DNA of 64,000 bases from Clostridiales bacterium (GTDB taxonomy: Bacteria; Bacillota; Clostridia; Christensenellales; Aristaeellaceae), in NCBI GenBank assembly GCA_015056365.1, contig SVGM01000008.1, positions 62,001 to 126,000 on the forward strand, in the 5' to 3' direction. The stretch's first letter is position 1; each line of letters begins with the position of its first letter. Shown piece by piece: positions 58,867-64,000 of this stretch. The notes beneath the pieces were generated by a model that saw only the letters and a list, made by a program, of their open reading frames with translations, made no database searches and was not told the DNA's origin. A program made the translations under genes and the position numbers.

Positions 58867-58875
58867 AGTTGTCAA
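58847..58875 (-). promoter_or_regulatory. Consensus promoter of padR
   Basis: TTGACA (58870-58875), 17-bp spacer, TATAAT (58847-58852), an exact match to the sigma-A consensus. Confidence 0.9.
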
Positions 58876-58937
58876 GTCTATTTTGAAAATATGTGCGAGT
58901 GTGCCATGCGTTCGGGCAACTTAAGAGAAAGCATAGC

Positions 58938-58973
58938 AAAAGACCTGGGAAGTCAATACTTCTCAGGTCTTTT
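58938..58973 (-). terminator. Terminator of the yicC-coaBC operon
   Basis: AAAAGACCTG-g-GAAGT / ACTTC-t-CAGGTCTTTT (58938-58953 and 58958-58973) with CAAT loop and TTTT on the minus strand, 17 bases after the coaBC stop. Confidence 0.88.
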
Positions 58974-58989
58974 CCGTTATGTTGTTCCG

Positions 58990-60198
58990 TCAGGAATGCT
59001 TCTGCTGATAAATGCGAAGCGCCTCATCCAGAATCTTGTCCCCAACCTGCCGCTTGGTCATCTTGGGCAGCGGATTTAGACCAGCCTCTGTGATCAGGGT
59101 AACGATATTGGTATCCACGCCAAAGCCTGCGCCTTCAGCTGTCACATCGTTAGCAACAATCAGATCCAGCTGTTTTTTTTGCAGTTTCTTTTGGGCGTTT
59201 TCCGTCACCTGCTGGGTTTCGGCAGCAAAGCCAACCAGCACCTGTCCGGGCTGTTTTTGCTGGCCGACTGCTTTTGCTACATCCGGATTTTCCACCAGTG
59301 TAAGCACCATCGTTTCCCCATCCTGCTTCTTGATCTTCTGATCAGCCGGATTCTCTACCCGATAATCTGCAGGAGCCGCTGCCTGGATCACGATATCCTG
59401 GCCGGGGCAGTTTTTCAGCATGGTGTGATACAGATCCATGGTGGACTGTACCGGCAGCACCGTCGCGCCCTGAGGGGCAGGCAGGTTGACTGGACCGGAT
59501 ACGATGGTCACCTCCGCTCCGCGTTCCAGAGCGGCCTGGGCAATGGCATAGCCCATCTTACCGGAGGAGTCGTTGGTCAGGTAACGCACCGGATCGATCC
59601 GCTCTACGGTAGGGCCGGCGGTGACCAGCACCTTCAGCCCCAGCAGATCCTGCTTGGCGGTCAGCAGCTCACAGACAGCCTCTACGATCTCAGCAGGCTC
59701 ACTCATGCGGCCGGCACCGCTGTCTCCGCAGGCCAGAAAACCGCTGGCCGGGCCTACGGTTTTCACGCCGCGGGACAAAAGCGTCTGAAGATTGTCCTGG
59801 GTCGCCTGCGCCGTCCACATGCCGGTGTTCATAGCAGGCGCCAGAAGAATCGGCGCCTTGGTCGCCAGCAGCGTAGTGGAAAGCATATCGTCGGCAATAC
59901 CGTGCGCCAGCTTGGCCATCAGGTTCGCAGTGGCAGGAGCCACGAGAAAAACATCCGCTTTCTGCGCCAGGGAAATGTGCTTCACATCCCAGGATTCCAC
60001 CCGGGAGAAGGTATCCACCGCAACAGGGCGGTTGCTCAGGGTCTCAAAAGTCAGGGGCGCAACCAGCTTGGTGGCGTTCTCGGTCATGATCACGTCCACT
60101 TCCGCATGCAGCTTCTTGAGCCTTGAGACGACTTCGCACGCCTTATAGGCAGCGATCCCGCCAGTAACGCCCAGCACCACATGTTTGCCGGTGAGCAT
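58990..60198 (-). CDS. coaBC: Bifunctional phosphopantothenoylcysteine decarboxylase/synthetase
   Basis: A 402-residue fusion. The N-terminal flavin decarboxylase (CoaC, to about 185) shows LGVTGGIAAYKACEV, the PAMNTGMW loop and the GFLACGDSGAGRM cysteine region. The C-terminal synthetase (CoaB) shows VLVTAGPTVERIDPVRYLTN, AAPADYR, VGFAAET and VANDV. Together they make phosphopantetheine for coenzyme A. It lies one base after rpoZ. priA, def and fmt, which follow in Bacillus, are absent. Confidence 0.96.
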   Translation of the reverse strand: MLTGKHVVLGVTGGIAAYKACEVVSRLKKLHAEVDVIMTENATKLVAPLTFETLSNRPVAVDTFSRVESWDVKHISLAQKADVFLVAPATANLMAKLAHGIADDMLSTTLLATKAPILLAPAMNTGMWTAQATQDNLQTLLSRGVKTVGPASGFLACGDSGAGRMSEPAEIVEAVCELLTAKQDLLGLKVLVTAGPTVERIDPVRYLTNDSSGKMGYAIAQAALERGAEVTIVSGPVNLPAPQGATVLPVQSTMDLYHTMLKNCPGQDIVIQAAAPADYRVENPADQKIKKQDGETMVLTLVENPDVAKAVGQQKQPGQVLVGFAAETQQVTENAQKKLQKKQLDLIVANDVTAEGAGFGVDTNIVTLITEAGLNPLPKMTKRQVGDKILDEALRIYQQKHS

Positions 60199-60199
60199 A

Positions 60200-60415
60200 T
60201 TACTCCTCCGTAAGATCAGCGTCGCGCTCGTAGGTGAGCAGGCCGCGGTTGATCTCTTCTACAGCGATCTTCAGGGGTTTCATTTCCTTAGCGTCGATCA
60301 GAGGCTCTTTCTGATCCACCAGCTGACGGGCGCGCTTGCTGGCTTCCACCACCAGCGTATAGCGGCAATCGACTTTTTCACTCAGTTCCACGATATTGGG
60401 ATTTACGATAGGCAT
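60200..60415 (-). CDS. rpoZ: RNA polymerase omega subunit
   Basis: A 71-residue omega subunit. The region VDCRYTLVVEASKRARQL, the conserved R-RQL helix, and KPLKIAVEEINRGLL identify it. It helps assemble beta-prime. AGGAGG precedes ATG 60415; a 19-codon extension upstream is rejected because it enters the gmk end. The order gmk-rpoZ-coaBC is standard. Confidence 0.93.
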   Translation of the reverse strand: MPIVNPNIVELSEKVDCRYTLVVEASKRARQLVDQKEPLIDAKEMKPLKIAVEEINRGLLTYERDADLTEE

Positions 60416-60437
60416 ATTCTTGTCCTCCTCTATTTGA

Positions 60438-61049
60438 TCATTCTTCGGGGATTTCAGGTTGATAGCGCACAATGCGCTGTTTCTCAGCGCGGACGATGGA
60501 CATCATTTCTTCAAAGGCAACGTCCAGCTGATCATTGACCACCGCATACTGATAACGGCTTAGCAAGGCGATCTCATTGCGGGCGTTCCGCATCCTGCGT
60601 TCAATCACGTCAGGCGCATCGGTCTGCCGATCCGTCAGGCGCTTACGCAGCAGCTGATAGCTGGGCGGAAGAATGAAAACGCTCACGTAATCGTCGGTGT
60701 TTTCCATCACAGAGATCGCGCCTTGAGGGTCGATCTCCAGCACCACGTTCTTGCCCTGGGAAAGCAATTCTTCAACCGGCTTGCGCAGGGTACCGTAGCG
60801 GTTGCCATGCACCGTAGCATGTTCCAAAAACGCGTCTTCCGCCAGCAACTGGTCGTAGCGTTCCTCGGTGATGAAATGATAATGAACGCCGTCGATCTCT
60901 TTTTCTCTGGGCGCGCGGGTGGTCACGCTGCAGGAAAGCACGAAACTGGGATCCTGCTCAAGCAGCTTTGCCACGAACGTTCCTTTTCCTGCCCCGGAAG
61001 GGCCGGAGATGATCAGCAGCATTCCACGACGATCGATTTTGATTGCCAT
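60438..61049 (-). CDS. gmk: Guanylate kinase
   Basis: A 203-residue enzyme that turns GMP into GDP. Walker A is IISGPSGAGKGTF, the GMP-binding segment is SCSVTTRAPREKEIDGVHYHF, and EIDPQGA with the LID region RKRLTDRQTD follows. Length is usual. It lies three bases after remA and overlaps none. Confidence 0.97.
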   Translation of the reverse strand: MAIKIDRRGMLLIISGPSGAGKGTFVAKLLEQDPSFVLSCSVTTRAPREKEIDGVHYHFITEERYDQLLAEDAFLEHATVHGNRYGTLRKPVEELLSQGKNVVLEIDPQGAISVMENTDDYVSVFILPPSYQLLRKRLTDRQTDAPDVIERRMRNARNEIALLSRYQYAVVNDQLDVAFEEMMSIVRAEKQRIVRYQPEIPEE

Positions 61050-61052
61050 GCA

Positions 61053-61325
61053 TTATGCCTCTCTTTCGTCTTCTCGTGTAACAGTTTCTTTTCCAGCGAC
61101 ACGACCCGCAATGGTTTCCGGCTGGATGGCCGAAAGCACAATGTGGTCGCTGTCGGTTTGGATGACGGCTCTGGTGCGTCTGCCCTGCGTAGCGTCGATG
61201 ATCCGGTGGTTTTCACGGCCTTCCTGGATCATTCGCTTTACGGGAGCGCTGTCCGGACTGACGATGGCAACGATGCGATCTGCCGCGATCATATTGCCAA
61301 AGCCGATATTGATGAGTTTCAGCAT
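61053..61325 (-). CDS. remA: Extracellular matrix regulator RemA
   Basis: A 90-residue protein of the DUF370 family. [30 protein letters not shown] is the family core, followed by the basic RRTRAVI and the [11 protein letters not shown] segment. In Bacillus RemA binds repeated DNA as rings and activates matrix and osmoprotection genes. GGAGGG precedes ATG 61325. A short charged tail of about 12 residues extends beyond the Bacillus length. Confidence 0.93.
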   Translation of the reverse strand: MLKLINIGFGNMIAADRIVAIVSPDSAPVKRMIQEGRENHRIIDATQGRRTRAVIQTDSDHIVLSAIQPETIAGRVAGKETVTREDEREA

Positions 61326-61341
61326 TCTGCCTTCCCTCCCA

Positions 61342-62217
61342 TCAAGCCACGTTCTGTACCTGCTCGCGCAGCTTTTCCAGCGTACACTTTGCATCCACCA
61401 CCGCTTTGGCGATCCTGGCGTCGGATGCCTTGGAGCCGATGGTATTGACCTCACGGTTCATCTCCTGCAGAAGGAAATCCAGCTTCTTTCCGGGCTGCGC
61501 TTCCTCCGTGAGGATGGTCTCGAACTGGTCGATATGACTCTGAAGCCGGCTCAATTCCTCATCAATGGCGCAGCGGTCGGCCATCAGGGCAACTTCCTGA
61601 GCGATCCGCTGGGGATCCACATCGTTGATCTGCCACTCGTTGAGTCGGTTCTCCAACCGCTTGCGGTATTCCACAGGCACAGTAGGGGCTCGCTGTGCGA
61701 TCTCCTCCCGAAGGGTCACCACCGTTTTGAGGTGATTGCGCAGATCCTCGCGAAGGTTATCTCCCTCGCGGCTTCTCATGCTGATCAGGGCTTCCAACGC
61801 CGCCTGCGTGGCCTGCGCCGCCAGACCCCTGACCGCTTCCACGTCCTCGTCCGCCTGCGTAACGGTCAATGCGCCGCTCAGGGTCATTACCTCTGCCATG
61901 GAGGCCTTGCGGTAGCCGCCAAGCAGCTTACCCGCTTTCTTGATAGCTTCCTGGAAACCGGCGAGCAGCGTGTGATCCACAGTCAGCTTCTGCGCGTCCT
62001 GACGGGTATTGGCATAGGAAACAAAAACGTCCACGTGGCCGCGTTTCACCTGGGACTGCTGCAGACACGTGCGAAGCGTATCCTCCAAAAAGGTCAGCCC
62101 TTTGGGCAAACGAAAGGCCAGATCCAGATAGCGGTGATTCACGGATTTCAATTCCACCGTGATCTCTCTTCCGTCGCGGTGAGCGGTTCCCCGCCCGTAA
62201 CCGGTCATGCTCTGCAT
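61342..62217 (-). CDS. yicC: YicC/YloC-family endoribonuclease
   Basis: A 291-residue protein with the YicC N-terminus [10 protein letters not shown] and the C-terminal [22 protein letters not shown] block. The family is a stress-linked endoribonuclease in both E. coli and Bacillus. ATG 62217 is chosen since it lies 6 bases after GGAGG; the in-frame ATG at 62223 touches the ribosome binding site. It heads the operon with remA and gmk and has its own promoter. Confidence 0.94.
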   Translation of the reverse strand: MQSMTGYGRGTAHRDGREITVELKSVNHRYLDLAFRLPKGLTFLEDTLRTCLQQSQVKRGHVDVFVSYANTRQDAQKLTVDHTLLAGFQEAIKKAGKLLGGYRKASMAEVMTLSGALTVTQADEDVEAVRGLAAQATQAALEALISMRSREGDNLREDLRNHLKTVVTLREEIAQRAPTVPVEYRKRLENRLNEWQINDVDPQRIAQEVALMADRCAIDEELSRLQSHIDQFETILTEEAQPGKKLDFLLQEMNREVNTIGSKASDARIAKAVVDAKCTLEKLREQVQNVA

Positions 62218-62244
62218 GGGCATCCTCCTTTCGATGCAACTTTT

Positions 62245-62273
62245 ATTATAGCATTCTTTTCTGGTTTATACAA
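62245..62273 (-). promoter_or_regulatory. Promoter of the yicC-coaBC operon
   Basis: TTGTAT (62268-62273), 17-bp spacer, perfect TATAAT (62245-62250), 27 bases before yicC. Confidence 0.75.
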
Positions 62274-62282
62274 TATTTCGGT

Positions 62283-62359
62283 TGTGAAAACCATCACTTG
62301 AACCAGACGGAAAAAACGATGGTTTTCACAGCCATTTCTCATCAAACTATCATTTGAAC
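62283..62359. repeat. Inverted and direct repeats between divergent promoters
   Basis: TGTGAAAACCATC / GATGGTTTTCACA (62283-62295 and 62318-62330) form a perfect 13-bp inverted repeat with a 22-base gap. AACCATCACTTGAAC (62289-62303) recurs as AACTATCATTTGAAC (62345-62359), whose TTGAAC is the -35 box of the plus-strand gene. A shared regulator site is likely. Confidence 0.65.
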
Positions 62360-62382
62360 ATGCACATCTTATGTGCTACACT
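62354..62382 (+). promoter_or_regulatory. Promoter of the flippase-like gene
   Basis: TTGAAC (62354-62359), 17-bp spacer, TACACT (62377-62382), 36 bases before the start. Confidence 0.65.
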
Positions 62383-62418
62383 ATCAACGTAAGCGAAACC
62401 TGTTGATTAGGAGAGCGT

Positions 62419-63441
62419 ATGAAGCCTGCAACCAGAAAGCTTTTGAATTTTCTGTTTTTGTTCTTTACACTGGGCGTGGTTCTGTATCTAGGCTTGAGCG
62501 GAAACGATCTGGAGGATCTGGCTCAGGCACTGAAAACCTTTAGTCCTGTTTATTTGCTTTTGTGCACAGCCTGCTGGATGGTCTATGTGCTGATGGACGC
62601 GCTGAGCGTACATTGCTTCCTCCGCCGGCAGGGGCATCCAATCCGGCTACGCGACAGCATCCATGCAGCCATTGTTGGTCTTTACTACTGCAACATCACC
62701 CCGGGCGCCAGCGGCGGCCAGCCCATGGAAATGTATTGTCTGAGCAAAAAAAATGTGCCCATCGGCGTCAGCGGATCGGCGCTGGCTGTGAAGTTCGTTT
62801 GTTTTCAGATCATTCTGCTCATCACCGGCGCTGTTCTATGGCTCACCGGTGCCGAATTTGTTTCGAACCATACCCAGGGTGTCGTCTGGCTCATTGTTCT
62901 GGGCTATGTCTTCAATTTCTTTTCCATCAGCGGCGTCATACTGATGGCCATCAACCGCAAGGCGGTTCTCTGGGTCATTGACAAATGTATCAACATCGGC
63001 GTCAAACTTCGCATCTGCAAAGACCCAGAAGCCTCCCGCCAGCGCTGGACCGATCATTGCGAAAGCTTCCTGGGCAGTTTTCGCATGCTGCTCCGTACCC
63101 CGAAGGATCTGCTGATCCAATGTGCAATCGCATTTTCTGAGCTGATGGTGCAAATGCTGATTATCCTGTGCATCTACCATGCCATGGGCTTCAGCGGCCC
63201 AACTCCCATGGAACTGATCACCATCGGCGTACTGCTTTACATCAGCGCCAGCTACACGCCCCTGCCCGGCGCTTCCGGTGCACAGGAAGGCGGTTTCGCC
63301 TTGTTCTTCAAGAACATTTTCCCGGACGCCAGCCTGTTTGTTGCGCTGCTGATATGGCGCTTTTTTACCTACTACCTCACCATTCTGGTGGGGGCCGTGG
63401 TCACCACCGTGGAAAGCCTTCACGGCATCTGGAAGAAATAA
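62419..63441 (+). CDS. LPG-synthase-TM-domain (flippase-like) membrane protein
   Basis: A 340-residue protein with about eight membrane helices, of the UPF0104/AglD group whose fold is the membrane part of MprF. NITPGASGGQPMEMYCLS in the first third and YTPLPGASGAQEGGFALFF in the last third are family hallmarks. Members flip or transfer lipid-linked groups, and the substrate here is unknown. No cytosolic aminoacyl transferase domain is present, so it is not a full MprF. TAGGAGAG precedes ATG 62419. Confidence 0.9.
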   Translation: MKPATRKLLNFLFLFFTLGVVLYLGLSGNDLEDLAQALKTFSPVYLLLCTACWMVYVLMDALSVHCFLRRQGHPIRLRDSIHAAIVGLYYCNITPGASGGQPMEMYCLSKKNVPIGVSGSALAVKFVCFQIILLITGAVLWLTGAEFVSNHTQGVVWLIVLGYVFNFFSISGVILMAINRKAVLWVIDKCINIGVKLRICKDPEASRQRWTDHCESFLGSFRMLLRTPKDLLIQCAIAFSELMVQMLIILCIYHAMGFSGPTPMELITIGVLLYISASYTPLPGASGAQEGGFALFFKNIFPDASLFVALLIWRFFTYYLTILVGAVVTTVESLHGIWKK

Positions 63442-63442
63442 C

Positions 63443-64000
63443 TTACGGATTTTCTTCAAGCCACAGTCTTTCTACTGTATAGCCCCGCTGCTCAAGTTCC
63501 CACAGGATACTGTCCCGGGGCAAAACCAAGTGCATCAGTCCCACCGTGACAAAATAACGGTGGGATTCTTCATTTTCCAGCAAATCACAAAGTCCATCAG
63601 CCATCTGACGGTTGCGTCCGGTAACCAACGCGCTGTGGTATTCCTCCGCCAGTAACGGATCCATGGCATCGTCCTCAAGGGCGTAATCCCGTGCAAATGC
63701 CTCTGCGTCGCCATCATGCCACCACTTGGGCCAGCTGGACAGGGTACTGTTCTTCGCTGCTTGCGGATCGAGAATCGTGGTGCAGGTCTGCCATAGCATT
63801 TCTTGCTGCAAGGGCATGCTCATGCCATCCATCAGCAGCAATTGCTGCTCTGCAGTCTCCAGGTAGCACAGCTCTTTCCCTTCGGCATAGCGAAGAACGG
63901 TGTTTTCCACGCCATATTCCATGGCTTTTTGAGCATTGCGTACCCCCAGCTGCCCGGCAGCAGCGTCAGTGGTCAAAACGCTGCTCACCGCCCAGGGTTT
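63443..64000 (-). CDS. TraB/GumN-family protein (5' part outside the window)
   Basis: The 3' 185 codons of a minus-strand gene that runs off the right edge. The frame is open to 64000 and reads KPWAVSSVLTTDAAAG at the cut; KPW before a helix is typical of TraB/GumN proteins. The later parts LETAEQQLLLMDGM, LVTGRNRQMADGLCDLL and YFVTVGLMHLV also agree with the family (a conserved R-N-x-x-M-A block and VGxxHL). The family may be a metal-dependent peptidase; the substrate is unknown. A GTG at 63988 could look like a start but the frame clearly continues. The stop is one base from the stop of the convergent flippase-like gene. Confidence 0.8.
   Translation of the reverse strand, partial: KPWAVSSVLTTDAAAGQLGVRNAQKAMEYGVENTVLRYAEGKELCYLETAEQQLLLMDGMSMPLQQEMLWQTCTTILDPQAAKNSTLSSWPKWWHDGDAEAFARDYALEDDAMDPLLAEEYHSALVTGRNRQMADGLCDLLENEESHRYFVTVGLMHLVLPRDSILWELEQRGYTVERLWLEENP

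Noticed and set aside
63443-63988. Complete 181-residue gene starting with GTG 63988
   Set aside because: The frame is open to the window edge and reads KPW before the GTG, which fits the interior of a TraB/GumN protein, so the gene is cut by the window.
1-64000. CRISPR arrays, tRNA or rRNA genes, insertion sequences, integrases, attachment sites
   Set aside because: No regularly spaced repeats, cloverleaf-type sequences with terminal CCA, transposase or recombinase genes were seen. All regions are explained by core genes or short spacers.

Overview
This window comes from the chromosome of an endospore-forming Gram-positive bacterium of the class Clostridia (Bacillota). The evidence is the mix of sporulation genes (a SpoVD-type penicillin-binding protein, dipicolinate synthase subunits A and B, a BofA-like protein, LonB and a GerM-type lipoprotein), Firmicute operon orders (yloC-remA-gmk-rpoZ-coaBC; lonB-lonA-ysxC; mraZ...ftsZ; cggR-pgk-tpiA-gpmI) and purine-rich ribosome binding sites. 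GC content looks moderate by eye. A Christensenellales-like lineage is possible, but the sequence alone does not fix it. I see no tRNA or rRNA gene, CRISPR array, insertion sequence, prophage or plasmid replication gene. The window reads as core chromosome, not an accessory island.

Layout. 1-10.2 kb is mostly plus strand: a small P-loop NTPase, a secreted unknown, a TetR repressor (minus), rplS, two unknowns (one a membrane protein with a zinc ribbon), a response regulator/histidine kinase/GerM-lipoprotein operon and a divergent CapA-like protein. 10.3-15.1 kb (minus) is the glycolytic operon cggR-pgk-tpiA-gpmI, without gapA or eno. 15.2-15.5 kb has bofA on plus, inside the probable 3' UTR of the minus-strand thiI. 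15.5-25.6 kb (minus) is one compact run: asp23-amaP-DUF2273-nusB-TsaD-like-folD-xseA-xseB-ispA-PAP2-DUF6106-nifS-thiI. 25.6-36.1 kb (minus) holds hisS, ftsK/spoIIIE, a secreted unknown, dpaA-dpaB, a GH65 phosphorylase and a YkvI-like membrane protein. 36.2-50 kb (minus) is a reduced division and cell-wall cluster: mraZ-ftsL-spoVD-murE-mraY-murD-ftsW-murA-divIB-ftsA-ftsZ. 50.2-58.8 kb (mostly minus) holds a metallophosphoesterase with a zinc-ribbon protein, a secreted CAP-domain protein (plus), a small unknown, lonB-lonA-ysxC and a padR-DUF2812 pair. 59-62.2 kb (minus) is yicC/yloC-remA-gmk-rpoZ-coaBC. The window ends with a flippase-like membrane protein (plus) and a TraB/GumN-family gene cut by the right edge.

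How it fits together. The main themes are envelope growth and division, endospore formation, central glycolysis, and nucleotide, folate and tRNA-thiolation housekeeping. The most informative non-coding signals are candidate sporulation promoters. A near-consensus sigma-E box precedes spoVD. The same AC-N16-CATAGGAT element precedes both dpaA and murA, and a related box precedes the YkvI-like gene. The cggR promoter is followed by a tandem operator with the 20-bp geometry of CggR sites, and padR has a consensus promoter flanked by its probable operators. I found no convincing new multi-gene defence or mobile system. The more unusual items are the bofA/thiI antisense overlap, the missing genes in the division cluster, the TsaD paralogue, and several unrecognised envelope proteins.
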